The notes: generated by a model from the sequence alone, not told the origin. Counted from the first letter of the stretch, positions 1 through 7,236 are shown. The stretch: DNA of 33,244 nt from Candidatus Omnitrophota bacterium (GCA_030691625.1 JAUYDX010000048.1:1-33244), one strand, 5' to 3'. Program-made: numbers and translations.

Positions 1-33
1 GGCAACTTGCGAAGTTGGACAGGTGGAAAATAT

Positions 34-978
34 ATGCTATTAGAGATAAAAGATTTAAAAGTAAGTTATGGCGGGGTGGAAGTGGTAAGGGGGGTTGATC
101 TCGCTATTGATAAAGGCGAGTGCGTGGGTCTGATAGGCGAATCAGGGTGCGGTAAAACCACAGTGGGTTTAAGCATTACAAAACTTATACCCAGTTGTAA
201 AGGCAATATCAATGGAGGTGAGATTTTATTCAGCGCCAGGGATATATTGAAACTAGATCCCGAAGAGCTTAGGAAAATAAGAGGACATGAGATTTCTTAC
301 GTGTTTCAGGAGCCTTTCAGCTCGCTGAACCCTGTTTTTACTATTTATGAGCAGATAAGAGAGGCGCTGGAAGAAAAAGATAATAGCGATGCCAGGGTAG
401 CTGAGATTTTAAAAAGCGTGGGGCTGGAGAAGATTATAGGCAGAAAGAATATGTATCCTCACGAGCTTTCAGGCGGAATGCAGCAGAGGGCAATGATAGG
501 CATGGCAATAGCGTCTAAGCCGAGCATTGTAGTGCTGGACGAACCTACAACAGCGCTCGACGTCACTGTCCAGCGCCAGATACTGGACCTTATAATGGAG
601 CTTAAAGAAAAAATGGGACTTGCGATTTTATTCATATCGCATGACTTAAGGATGGTTTTTAATATCGCTGACAGGATATCTATTATGTACGCGGGTAAGA
701 TAATGGAAAGCGGCTTAAAGGAAAAAATAGCTTCGCGACCAGCGCATCCTTATACGATGGGCCTGATAGATTCAATCCCCTCTTTGGAGCACAGGAAAAG
801 GACTTTTAACGCAATAGGCGGGAAAGCGCCTTTGTTTTCAGATCTGCCCAGGGGGTGCAAATTTTATCCCAGGTGCAGATTCAGGATAGACAAGTGTCTG
901 GAAAAAGAGCCAGAACTTGAAAACGTATCCAGCGGCCAGGCGTCAAGGTGTATAAGAGTGAGGGATGTTGTTCATTAA
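34..978 (+). CDS. Oligopeptide/dipeptide ABC transporter ATP-binding protein (OppD/DppD type)
   Basis: This is a cytoplasmic ATPase that powers peptide (or nickel/sugar) uptake through a two-permease ABC importer. The 314-residue protein shows Walker A GESGCGKTT (residues 35-43), Q-loop FQEP near 91, signature LSGGMQQR (145-152), Walker B IVVLDE (165-170) and the H-loop histidine at 203. The C-terminal oligopeptide-transporter extension carries the family's cysteines (C275, C281, C288, C306). I chose the ATG at 34, preceded by AGGTGG, over a TTG nine codons upstream. The matching permeases and binding protein are not in the window and presumably lie before base 1. The next gene is the partner ATPase, 75 bases downstream. 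The substrate cannot be told from the ATPase alone. Confidence 0.92.
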   Translation: MLLEIKDLKVSYGGVEVVRGVDLAIDKGECVGLIGESGCGKTTVGLSITKLIPSCKGNINGGEILFSARDILKLDPEELRKIRGHEISYVFQEPFSSLNPVFTIYEQIREALEEKDNSDARVAEILKSVGLEKIIGRKNMYPHELSGGMQQRAMIGMAIASKPSIVVLDEPTTALDVTVQRQILDLIMELKEKMGLAILFISHDLRMVFNIADRISIMYAGKIMESGLKEKIASRPAHPYTMGLIDSIPSLEHRKRTFNAIGGKAPLFSDLPRGCKFYPRCRFRIDKCLEKEPELENVSSGQASRCIRVRDVVH

Positions 979-984
979 CCAATT

Positions 985-1030
985 CCAAACAACTTGACAC
1001 TACAAACATTGTTACAAGTGTAAAGTTGTT
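985..1030. repeat. Family C imperfect palindrome, copy 1
   Basis: A 46-base element between the two ABC ATPase genes. It matches 17588-17633 with a single difference (T versus C at the GTTACAAG/GTCACAAG site). Its outer arms AACAACTT and AAGTTGTT are inverted. A third, more perfect version lies at 33168-33210 and a right-end fragment at 10572-10585. Confidence 0.85.
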
Positions 1031-1053
1031 GGGGTTTAGAGGCGGCAAGAGAT

Positions 1054-1806
1054 ATGGAGCTTGTAAGAGTTAACAATTTATGCAAAACTTTTAAGAAACA
1101 CGCTGTGCCTGCTGTGGACGGGGTGAGTTTTTCTGTTTTTAAGGGAGAGGTCCTGGGCCTCGTGGGCGAATCGGGATGCGGCAAGACCACGCTCGCGAAA
1201 TTGATATTGCGCCTGGCAGGCGCTGATAAAGGCAGTGTCTATTATAAAGGAATGGATTTACTAGGGATTTCCCATGGCGAGATGAGAGGGATGCGAAAAA
1301 GTTTACAGATAATATTTCAGGATCCGTACGCGTCTTTAGATCCCAGAATGAGGATAGGCAGCGTAATAGAAGAGGTTTTTGATATTCATAAGGATATCCC
1401 TTCGGCTGAAAGGAAAAGTAAAACCATAGAGCTTTTAGAGTCAGTAGGCCTGGGAGAGGCGTATCTGGCCAGGATGCCTTCAGAGCTATCAGGAGGGGAG
1501 CGCCAGAGGGTGGGGATCGCGAGGGCGCTGGCCACTGACCCGGAATTTATAATATGCGACGAGCCTGTTTCAAGCCTTGATATTTCTATTCAGGCGCAGA
1601 TATTGAATCTTTTAATAGAACTGCAGAAGAAAAAGAATCTTACGTATTTATTTATAAGCCACGACCTCGGAGTGATAGGCTCTATATGCGACAGGGTCAT
1701 GGTCATGCAGTCAGGACGGATAGTGGAAATGGAAAAATGCGAAGATGTATTTAAAAATCCTAAAGAGGATTATACCAAGACCCTTTTAAAGGCGGTATTC
1801 TTATGA
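1054..1806 (+). CDS. Oligopeptide/dipeptide ABC transporter ATP-binding protein (OppF/DppF type, short)
   Basis: This is the second ATPase of the importer and pairs with the protein encoded at 34-978. The 250-residue protein has Walker A GESGCGKTT (38-46), Q-loop IIFQDP (about 86-91), signature LSGGERQR (145-152) and Walker B FIICDE (165-170), followed by the D-loop SSLD and the switch histidine in LFISHDLG. It ends at KTLLKAVFL, right after the ATPase core. The cysteine-containing C-terminal extension that usually brings OppF to more than 300 residues is absent, as in NikE-like short forms. The start at 1054 has only a weak GGCGG upstream. The stop overlaps the next start by four bases (ATGA), so the glycosyltransferase is translationally coupled to it. 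Confidence 0.92.
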   Translation: MELVRVNNLCKTFKKHAVPAVDGVSFSVFKGEVLGLVGESGCGKTTLAKLILRLAGADKGSVYYKGMDLLGISHGEMRGMRKSLQIIFQDPYASLDPRMRIGSVIEEVFDIHKDIPSAERKSKTIELLESVGLGEAYLARMPSELSGGERQRVGIARALATDPEFIICDEPVSSLDISIQAQILNLLIELQKKKNLTYLFISHDLGVIGSICDRVMVMQSGRIVEMEKCEDVFKNPKEDYTKTLLKAVFL

Positions 1807-3011
1807 ATATAAGAGCGATGCGGATAATAGATTACTGGCTGGGCAGGCCATTATGCTTTTTATTCAGCGTAGCGAATTTTATTGCGAGGATAATAGGGCT
1901 TGGCAGGAGAAAGCAGAAGGCCGGGCAAGAAAAGATATTATTTATAAAGCTTTCAGAGATGGGAGCAATAGTCCTGGCGTATCCTCTTATGAATAAGATG
2001 AAAGAAGAGCGCCAGTCAGAGGAGATGTTCTTTTTAACGTTTTCAAAGAATAGGGACATATTTAAGATATTAGGCGGGATTATCCCGGATAAGAACATTT
2101 TTGTTATACGCGAGGACTGTATATTTTTATTTATTATGGATACGTTTCGGGTTATCAGTAAGATAAGAAAGGAAAAGATAGATATAGTCTTTGATCTAGA
2201 GCTTTTCTCGCGCTTTACATCGATACTGGCGTATTTAAGTAATGCCAGAAAAAGCATAGGGTATTTTAAGTTTACATTTGAAGGTTTGTACAGGGGTAGT
2301 CTTTTGACCCACAGGTTCCAGTATAATCCGTTCTTACATATCAGTAAGTCGTATCTGGCTTTACTGCAGGGGATCGAAAAAGAAAAGAAGCTAAGCCCGG
2401 AATTAGAAAAAAGAATAGAGGATTCAGAAGTCAGCCTGCCCGGGTTTATTTCAGAGACAAAGATAAAAGATGCGATGAAACAGAGATTAAATGAATGCGG
2501 CATAGGCCAGGGAAAGAGGATCATACTTATAAATCCCGGAGAAGGGGCTTTGCCTTTAAGAGAATGGCCCATAGAGAATTTTATAGCATTATCCAGGAGG
2601 ATTTTGGAAAATAGCGCTGACTGCATCGTAATCATCGGCACTAAAGACGCTTCAAAAAAGTCAAAATTACTCTCCGGCGCGCTTAATAATAAAAGGTGCG
2701 TGGATTTTACGGGTAAGACAAGTCTGGATGAACTCATGGAATTATTCAATATCGCCAGTATTTTAATCACAAACGACTGCGGATTAGCGCATCTGGCAGC
2801 GCTTACCCCTATAAAAAAGCTGGTTTTTTTCGGCCCGGAAACCCCGCGCGTTTTCGGGCCATTAGGCGATAATAATACTATTTTTTATTCACACCTGCCG
2901 TGCTCCCCGTGCCTGTCCGCTTTTAACAACAGGGACTCACAGTGCCGTGACAACAAATGCCTCAAGGCAATTGACCCAAATTATGTATATCAATTAATTA
3001 AAGATTTGTAG
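1803..3011 (+). CDS. Glycosyltransferase family 9 (heptosyltransferase-like)
   Basis: This is a probable ADP-heptose- or other nucleotide-sugar-dependent glycosyltransferase acting on lipopolysaccharide core or a similar envelope glycan at the inner membrane. The 402-residue protein has the two-lobed GT9 layout. The N-terminal lobe starts at KILFIKLSEMGAIVLAYPL (about residues 43-62). The C-terminal lobe has LINPGEGALPLREWP, VIIGTKDA and the donor-site segment ITNDCGLAHLAAL, then FFGPETPRVFGPL. A cysteine-rich tail follows (LPCSPCLSAF, then two further Cys), common in GT9 proteins. It overlaps the upstream ATPase gene by four bases and so belongs to the same operon. Its TAG stop lies inside the palindrome at 3008-3036. 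The acceptor and sugar are not deducible. Confidence 0.88.
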   Translation: MNIRAMRIIDYWLGRPLCFLFSVANFIARIIGLGRRKQKAGQEKILFIKLSEMGAIVLAYPLMNKMKEERQSEEMFFLTFSKNRDIFKILGGIIPDKNIFVIREDCIFLFIMDTFRVISKIRKEKIDIVFDLELFSRFTSILAYLSNARKSIGYFKFTFEGLYRGSLLTHRFQYNPFLHISKSYLALLQGIEKEKKLSPELEKRIEDSEVSLPGFISETKIKDAMKQRLNECGIGQGKRIILINPGEGALPLREWPIENFIALSRRILENSADCIVIIGTKDASKKSKLLSGALNNKRCVDFTGKTSLDELMELFNIASILITNDCGLAHLAALTPIKKLVFFGPETPRVFGPLGDNNTIFYSHLPCSPCLSAFNNRDSQCRDNKCLKAIDPNYVYQLIKDL

Positions 3012-3036
3012 GGGACGGTTTAAAACCGTCCCCTAC
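3008..3036. repeat. Family A palindrome, copy 1
   Basis: Perfect 14-base arms (GTAGGGGACGGTTT and its complement) around a single central A. The stop codon of the GT9 gene (3009-3011) lies in the left arm. No T-run follows directly, so it is not a standard intrinsic terminator, although it could form a stable mRNA hairpin. Confidence 0.9.
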
Positions 3037-3053
3037 GATTCCAAAAATTTTTC

Positions 3054-3082
3054 TTGAAAAAATATAGTTTATATGGTATAAT
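3054..3082 (+). promoter_or_regulatory. Sigma-70-type promoter for the secreted repeat protein
   Basis: TTGAAA (3054-3059) and TATAAT (3077-3082) are separated by 17 bases. A transcript starting near 3089 would have a leader of about 28 bases containing the AGGAG ribosome binding site at 3106-3110, six bases before the ATG. Confidence 0.75.
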
Positions 3083-3116
3083 TTTAAAAGATTATAAAAG
3101 TATTTAGGAGTCTATT

Positions 3117-4412
3117 ATGTTTTCAAACAAGCCTTATTTAAAAATAATTTCAACCACAGTATTTTTAATATTCTTATTAACTAATGTATACCCTTCTTGT
3201 GCATTAGCTTTAAGGCCTAATTTGATGGGAGATAAGGGAAAAGAAGGCCTTAGATGGAAAATTGCTGTGCAAGAAGTCGCAAAATTCAGTATACATAATT
3301 ACAGGCCTGGATGGACATTTAAAGGGTGGGTAGTTAGTAAAAAAGCTATAATAGATAATTTTAGAATTTTTCATGGAGGTTGGAGGGAGAAAGAAGGTGC
3401 ATCTATAACTGCTCAGGACAGAAAGGAAGCTCTAAAATTGGTTAGGATTCTTGCGAGAAAACTTGCTGAGAATAGAATAGAAACTTATTCTACATTGACA
3501 TATGCCATTCCTGATATAGCGTTAAGAGCGCTAAATATTGACGAGTTTAAGCTACTTATAGGTATTGGAATAGAGCTTGCTAAGCGCGGAGAAAATCCCT
3601 CCGAGATATTACAATTTTGTTCGAACATAGTTTGGTTGGTAAGAGGTATTAACGAGCCGGAACTATTTGCAGATCTAGTAATAGAAGCAGTTGCCAATCA
3701 TGATATAGATCAAATAGACTCAGTTGATAAAATAAGATATTATCTTCCTAAAGTAGGAATAATAACAGACAACGAAGCAAAAAAGCTATTTATGATTCTT
3801 GGAATAGAGCTTTTTAGAAATAAGGCAAATCCTTCGGGATTAGAGCCTTCTATTATATATGAAGCGTCAGCGAGAAACATTGAGGTGCTGAGAAAGTTTA
3901 TAGATATGGGAATAAATTTAGCTAAACATGGAGAAGAACCCTGGGAGCTATTAATGCAGACTATTCCAGATGAATATGAAGTATTGCCAAATGATAATGC
4001 GCGGCGTCTATTTATAGATCTCGGTATAGAACTTAGTAGGGAGGGAGTAAAACCTGATGTTGCTTTGTATGCTTTTTCTGAGGCAAGTTTGTTAACACGG
4101 GATCAGAAAAAATTACAATCTATATATAATGAATTATTAAAGCTCAATATAAAACTTAGTCAAGAAGGTGTCAAACTTGAGCCGTGGCATTTAAGAGAAT
4201 CTATGGCTAATTTGACTAAGGTGGCAATAACTGCCAATAGTGATGAAATACGCAAAGAATTATATGCGGAATTTGAAAAGGCAGTAATAAAACTTTCTGT
4301 AACAGATGAAGGTCTTTATGGGCTAAGCGCTCTTCAGGAAATACCCCCTATTATTACTGATATTAAAGAAAAAGTCCAATACGTTACGAATGCTTTAAGA
4401 AATGCTTTATAG
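3117..4412 (+). CDS. Secreted alpha-helical repeat protein of unknown function
   Basis: I do not recognise a named family. The 431-residue protein begins with a classical signal peptide: basic N-terminus, hydrophobic stretch about residues 10-22, then SCALALRPN with probable cleavage near residue 30-31. The mature part is mostly helical, with a recurring unit of the form LGIELxxxGxxPxxL at about 149-165, 227-243, 263-279, 301-317 and 342-359. A weaker first copy is near 109-127. Spacing is about 36-41 residues in the best part, as in HEAT, ARM or Sel1-like solenoids. Such solenoids usually bind proteins or peptides. The gene has its own promoter, a good AGGAG site and a strong terminator, so it is a single-gene unit. 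It looks richer in A and T than the neighbouring biosynthetic genes. Confidence 0.75.
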   Translation: MFSNKPYLKIISTTVFLIFLLTNVYPSCALALRPNLMGDKGKEGLRWKIAVQEVAKFSIHNYRPGWTFKGWVVSKKAIIDNFRIFHGGWREKEGASITAQDRKEALKLVRILARKLAENRIETYSTLTYAIPDIALRALNIDEFKLLIGIGIELAKRGENPSEILQFCSNIVWLVRGINEPELFADLVIEAVANHDIDQIDSVDKIRYYLPKVGIITDNEAKKLFMILGIELFRNKANPSGLEPSIIYEASARNIEVLRKFIDMGINLAKHGEEPWELLMQTIPDEYEVLPNDNARRLFIDLGIELSREGVKPDVALYAFSEASLLTRDQKKLQSIYNELLKLNIKLSQEGVKLEPWHLRESMANLTKVAITANSDEIRKELYAEFEKAVIKLSVTDEGLYGLSALQEIPPIITDIKEKVQYVTNALRNAL

Positions 4413-4469
4413 TAGTTCATAGATACAGATAAACAAGACTACTTTAATTAAAGTTTGATTAACTATTTT

Positions 4470-4510
4470 AACCGCGTAGGAAGCCTAAAGGCCACCTACG
4501 CGGTTTTTTT
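4470..4510 (+). terminator. Intrinsic terminator, family G hairpin copy 1
   Basis: Arms AACCGCGTAGG (4470-4480) and CCTACGCGGTT (4495-4505) enclose an inner GCCT/AGGC pair and run into seven T residues (4504-4510). It ends the transcript of the secreted repeat protein. A near-identical hairpin recurs at 5937-5972. Confidence 0.9.
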
Positions 4511-4550
4511 ATGCAGTTTTTCATTAAAATAGGAAATTAAATCAACTATA

Positions 4551-4615
4551 GATCCTTCGGCTGTCAGCCTCAGGATCAAGCAAAATTGCGCTACGCATGG
4601 CAATTTTGCTTGACA
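4551..4615. repeat. Family F repeat with built-in -35 box, copy 1
   Basis: GATCCT (4551-4556) pairs with AGGATC (4572-4577). This is followed by 14-base arms TCAAGCAAAATTGC (4576-4589) and their complement (4600-4613). The right arm runs straight into TTGACA (4610-4615), the -35 element of the toxin-antitoxin promoter. The same arrangement occurs at 19495-19562. Confidence 0.8.
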
Positions 4616-4638
4616 AGGTTCATCACTTGTGATACACT
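4610..4638 (+). promoter_or_regulatory. Promoter of the RelB/RelE-like toxin-antitoxin pair
   Basis: A consensus TTGACA (4610-4615) is followed after 17 bases by TACACT (4633-4638), a moderate -10 match. The antitoxin start at 4663 is preceded by a purine-rich ribosome binding site (GAGGGAGGG, about 4647-4655). The -35 box is the end of the family F repeat. Confidence 0.6.
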
Positions 4639-4662
4639 TTTATTTAGAGGGAGGGAAGGGTT

Positions 4663-4893
4663 ATGTCAACTAAGCATCCGAGGTTAAATGTTGTGCTGGA
4701 GGAGCCTTTGTATATGTCACTGAAGAGGCTTGCGAAGAAAGAGGGTATGTCTTTGTCGCTGAAGGCAAGGGACTTGATACGCGAGTCTCTTGCTGAGTAT
4801 GAGGATTCTTACTGGTCTAAAAAGGCAGAGGCAAGGGAAAAGACGTTTCATCCGCATAAGGCAATGACCCATAAAAAGGTATGGAATGATTAG
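4663..4893 (+). CDS. Putative RelB/ribbon-helix-helix type antitoxin
   Basis: This is a 76-residue protein proposed to neutralise the adjacent RelE/ParE-like toxin and to bind its own operator. The N-terminal half (RLNVVLEEPLYMSLKRLAKK, then EGMSLSLKARDLIRESL) fits a ribbon-helix-helix DNA-binding fold: a short beta strand followed by two helices. The C-terminal half is charged (YWSKKAEAREKTF, then THKKVWND), as expected for the toxin-wrapping tail. It has a strong purine-rich ribosome binding site. The toxin's ATG follows the stop codon without a gap, the usual antitoxin-first order. Assignment rests on short-protein pattern and context and not on a catalytic motif. Confidence 0.8.
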   Translation: MSTKHPRLNVVLEEPLYMSLKRLAKKEGMSLSLKARDLIRESLAEYEDSYWSKKAEAREKTFHPHKAMTHKKVWND

Positions 4894-5169
4894 ATGGACT
4901 ATAATATTCTATATCATCATCTGATTAAAAAAGAAGATCTGCCAGGGATACCTGTAAATATCAGAGATAGAATTAAGGCGGCTATTGAAGAGAGACTGCT
5001 TAAAGAGCCATTTCTGGCAGGCGCGCCATTGCGCCATAGTTTAAAAGGACATAGGAAGATGCGGATAGGAGATTATCGGATTATTTATAGAATAGAAAAG
5101 AATAATATTATAGTGTTAAAAATAGGGCATAGAAAAGATATATACTGGAAGGTTTTTTCTAGAATATAG
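4894..5169 (+). CDS. Putative RelE/ParE-family toxin
   Basis: This is a 91-residue basic protein with the compact RelE/ParE layout. An N-terminal helical pair (VNIRDRIKAAIEERLLKEP) is followed by the beta-sheet core LKGHRKMRIGDYRIIYRIEK and the closing strand NIIVLKIGHRKDIY. In this superfamily such proteins cleave mRNA at the ribosome (RelE) or poison gyrase (ParE); the sequence alone does not decide between them. The arginines in RKMRIGDYR and the histidine in GHRKDIY are typical of the RelE side. The gene starts immediately after the antitoxin stop codon, so the pair is surely co-transcribed. The gene is intact with no frameshift. Confidence 0.85.
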   Translation: MDYNILYHHLIKKEDLPGIPVNIRDRIKAAIEERLLKEPFLAGAPLRHSLKGHRKMRIGDYRIIYRIEKNNIIVLKIGHRKDIYWKVFSRI

Positions 5170-5190
5170 ATTGCTTTGCTTTGGTTGCCA

Positions 5191-5219
5191 TTGACATAAC
5201 CCGTGTCGTCTGGTATATT
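5191..5219 (+). promoter_or_regulatory. Promoter placed at the start codon of the small partner gene (leaderless)
   Basis: TTGACA (5191-5196) and TATATT (5214-5219) are 17 bases apart, a strong sigma-70 match. The expected start of transcription, about 5226, falls on the ATG at 5227, and there is no ribosome binding site. The mRNA would be leaderless. Confidence 0.7.
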
Positions 5220-5226
5220 AACCAAT

Positions 5227-5430
5227 ATGAGTAATGCGAACGAAATAAGACATAGTCATTTCAGGCAGTTTGAGAAATTGACGCCGGAAGAGCGGATTAG
5301 ATGGGCGCTTAGCGCAGGCTATTCGCTATGGCAGGCCATGCCAAAAGATTCTAAGAAATACGCTGAAAGGTTGAGAAATGGCTGGAAAAAATATCTTTCC
5401 TGTTCCAGAAATTCCGTTAAAAGCCCTTAA
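5227..5430 (+). CDS. Small conserved-looking protein upstream of a nucleotidyltransferase (possible antitoxin)
   Basis: I do not know a named family. The 67-residue product starts MSNANEIRHSHFRQFEKL and continues TPEERIRWALSAGYSLWQAM, then a basic segment ending NGWKKYL. It is rich in aromatic and basic residues and probably helical. I chose the ATG at 5227 over a GTG at 5203 because the GTG lies upstream of the predicted transcription start. The gene overlaps the following nucleotidyltransferase gene by 53 bases in another frame, implying coupled expression. I recall similar short proteins next to nucleotidyltransferases of uncertain function. Small protein first and nucleotidyltransferase second fits a toxin-antitoxin layout, but this is inference. 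Confidence 0.6.
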   Translation: MSNANEIRHSHFRQFEKLTPEERIRWALSAGYSLWQAMPKDSKKYAERLRNGWKKYLSCSRNSVKSP

Positions 5431-5878
5431 GAGATTCGCTGGAGAAAAGCTCCCGTTTGTTATTGTTGGCGGAGTGGCTATCGCGCTACATGGTATTCCC
5501 AGGAGTACGATAGATATTGACATTGTGATGCCTGCAGAGGCTGAGGCAGCAGGGAAACTATTTTCAGTGATGCGGCATGCAGGCCTTTTAAGCCGCGACA
5601 GATACATTTTTACACTCATAGACAAGCCGCATTTATTAATCGGACAGTGGATGACATTGCAGGATAAGTCAGGCATGGAGATTATTGACATATTTTTTGA
5701 AAGCGAAAAAGAGTTTACAGGGCTTTTGAAACACGCAAAGAAAATAAAAATGGCAAGGTTAAATTTTTATGTAGCGTCTCTGGATGACCTTGAAAGAATG
5801 AAGAGGATGTCTGCTAGGGCTATAGATATGGCAGACATTGCTTTAATAGAAGAGAAGAAAGGCAGTAAAGATAAGTAG
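5378..5878 (+). CDS. MNT-type nucleotidyltransferase (AbiEii-like superfamily)
   Basis: This is a 166-residue minimal nucleotidyltransferase. The polymerase-beta-like signature is clear: GGVAIALHG (31-39) followed by RSTIDIDI (42-49). The two aspartates D46 and D48 are expected to bind the metal, and the third carboxylate is probably D104 in MEIIDIFF (100-107). Members of this superfamily include AbiEii-type toxins, which transfer nucleotides to tRNA or other targets, and small MNT proteins that AMPylate a HEPN partner. No HEPN gene (RxxxxH motif) is adjacent. The start lies inside the preceding small gene, with AAAGG a few bases upstream. A hairpin (5884-5915) and the second family G terminator follow. 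Activity is inferred from the motif; the target is unknown. Confidence 0.8.
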   Translation: MAGKNIFPVPEIPLKALKRFAGEKLPFVIVGGVAIALHGIPRSTIDIDIVMPAEAEAAGKLFSVMRHAGLLSRDRYIFTLIDKPHLLIGQWMTLQDKSGMEIIDIFFESEKEFTGLLKHAKKIKMARLNFYVASLDDLERMKRMSARAIDMADIALIEEKKGSKDK

Positions 5879-5883
5879 GTAAG

Positions 5884-5915
5884 ATTGCTTCGGCCGCATT
5901 TGGCGGCCTCGCAAT
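5884..5915. repeat. GC-rich hairpin downstream of the nucleotidyltransferase
   Basis: ATTGC (5884-5888) pairs with GCAAT (5911-5915), and GGCCGC (5892-5897) pairs with GCGGCC (5903-5908) around ATTTG. No T-run follows, so it is a hairpin of unknown role just ahead of the terminator. Confidence 0.6.
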
Positions 5916-5936
5916 GGGCATTATATTAACCACCCT

Positions 5937-5975
5937 AACCGCGTAGGAGGCCTAAAGGCCACCTACGCGGTTTTA
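5937..5975 (+). terminator. Intrinsic terminator, family G hairpin copy 2
   Basis: Arms AACCGCGTAGG (5937-5947) and CCTACGCGGTT (5962-5972) are identical to copy 1 at 4470. The inner stem AGGCCT/AGGCC is slightly longer. The T-run is broken (TTTTATTATTT). It closes the nucleotidyltransferase transcript before the glgC promoter. Confidence 0.8.
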
Positions 5976-5983
5976 TTATTTAA

Positions 5984-6012
5984 TTGCATTTTATGCAGGG
6001 GTATTGTAAAAT
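5984..6012 (+). promoter_or_regulatory. glgC promoter, nearly leaderless
   Basis: TTGCAT (5984-5989) and TAAAAT (6007-6012) are 17 bases apart. The expected transcription start (about 6018-6020) is within a few bases of the ATG at 6022. No Shine-Dalgarno sequence is visible. Confidence 0.55.
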
Positions 6013-6021
6013 AAATTCTCT

Positions 6022-7236
6022 ATGAGAAATGTGCTTACTTTTATAATGGCTGGGGGGAAGGGCGAGAGGCTTTCTCCGCTCACAAAGGATAGGACCAAGC
6101 CTGCGGTGCCTTTCGGGGGCATATACAGGATTATAGATTTTACGCTTTCAAACTGCATCAATTCCGACCTCAGGAAGATACATGTGCTTACCCAGTACAA
6201 GTCTTATTCGCTTACAAGGCATATCTCTATGGGATGGAATGTGCTGAACGGCGAACTGGGCGAATATATAGACGCTATACCTGCGCAGCAGAGGGTGGAT
6301 GAGGAGTGGTATAAGGGCACAGCTGATTCTATTTATCAGAATATATACGCTATTGAGGATGAAAAGCCGGAATATGTTTTGATCCTGGCAGGGGATCATG
6401 TGTATAAAATGGATTACAGAGAGATGCTGAACTTCCATAAGGAGAAGAAAGCGGATCTTACTGTGAGTGTGATAGAGGTGCCGAAAGAAAGAGCGGGAGA
6501 ATTCGGCGTATGCGAGATAGATAAAGACAGTAAGGTAAAAAACATTGTAGAAAAGCCAAAGAAGCAGGTGGAAAATATAAGCGGCGGAAAGACTGTTTAC
6601 GCGTCAATGGGGATTTATATATTTAATACTGAGACGCTGGAAAAGATACTGGAAAAAGACGCCAAGAATGAAAAGTCCAGCCATGATTTCGCGAAAGACA
6701 TTATTCCAATGATGATAGCTTCCAGCAGGGTTTACGCGTTTAATTTAAGAGATAAAGAGGCAGGTAATCCTAAGTACTGGAGGGATGTGGGTAGTATTGA
6801 TGCCTATTTTGAGGCCAATATGGATTTAATCCAGGTGATACCGCCGATAAATATATATGATAAGGAATGGCCTTTCAGGACTTATCAGGAGCAGTATGGC
6901 CCGGCAAAGAGCGTGTGGGCAGAAGAGGACACGAATAGGATAGGCATGGCATTGAATTCTATCATATCAAATGGCTGCATAATAAGCGGCGGAAAGGTAA
7001 AGTCCAGCATCCTTTCTCCTGATGTGAGGATAAACAGTTTTTCAGAGGTGTCGGATTCAATACTGATGGAAGGCGTGGACATAGGCAGGTACGCTAAGGT
7101 GCGCAGGGCCATAATAGATAAAAACGTGAAAGTGCCGCAGAAGATGGAAATAGGATATGATCTGAAAGAGGACAAAAAGAGATTTACCGTAACAGAATCC
7201 GGAATAGTAGTCATACCAAAGGGCATGGTGTTATAG
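6022..7236 (+). CDS. glgC: Glucose-1-phosphate adenylyltransferase (ADP-glucose pyrophosphorylase)
   Basis: The enzyme makes ADP-glucose from glucose-1-phosphate and ATP, the committed step of bacterial glycogen synthesis, in the cytoplasm. The 404-residue protein has the N-terminal nucleotidyltransferase core with MAGGKGERLSPLTKDRTKPA (residues 9-28) and FGGIYRIIDFTLSNCINS. It also has the GlgC-specific WYKGTADSIYQN, ILAGDHVYKMDY and YWRDVGSIDAYFEANMDL. A C-terminal left-handed beta-helix (NSIISNGCIISGGKVKSSIL onward) is typical of the family. Length is normal. The start codon follows a promoter with almost no leader. The acetyltransferase gene starts directly after the stop codon with no gap, so the two are co-transcribed. 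No glycogen synthase is in the window. Confidence 0.95.
   Translation: MRNVLTFIMAGGKGERLSPLTKDRTKPAVPFGGIYRIIDFTLSNCINSDLRKIHVLTQYKSYSLTRHISMGWNVLNGELGEYIDAIPAQQRVDEEWYKGTADSIYQNIYAIEDEKPEYVLILAGDHVYKMDYREMLNFHKEKKADLTVSVIEVPKERAGEFGVCEIDKDSKVKNIVEKPKKQVENISGGKTVYASMGIYIFNTETLEKILEKDAKNEKSSHDFAKDIIPMMIASSRVYAFNLRDKEAGNPKYWRDVGSIDAYFEANMDLIQVIPPINIYDKEWPFRTYQEQYGPAKSVWAEEDTNRIGMALNSIISNGCIISGGKVKSSILSPDVRINSFSEVSDSILMEGVDIGRYAKVRRAIIDKNVKVPQKMEIGYDLKEDKKRFTVTESGIVVIPKGMVL

Noticed and set aside
1-33. End of an upstream permease gene
   Set aside because: The stretch is too short to identify a frame or product with any confidence.
1832-2770. A 312-codon open frame on the minus strand across the glycosyltransferase gene
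   Set aside because: The plus-strand GT9 gene is convincing, while the antisense product has no recognisable domain and no ribosome binding site context.
3008-3036. Family A palindromes as intrinsic terminators
   Set aside because: No T-run follows the stem at any of the four copies, so ordinary terminator function is not supported. They are listed as repeats.
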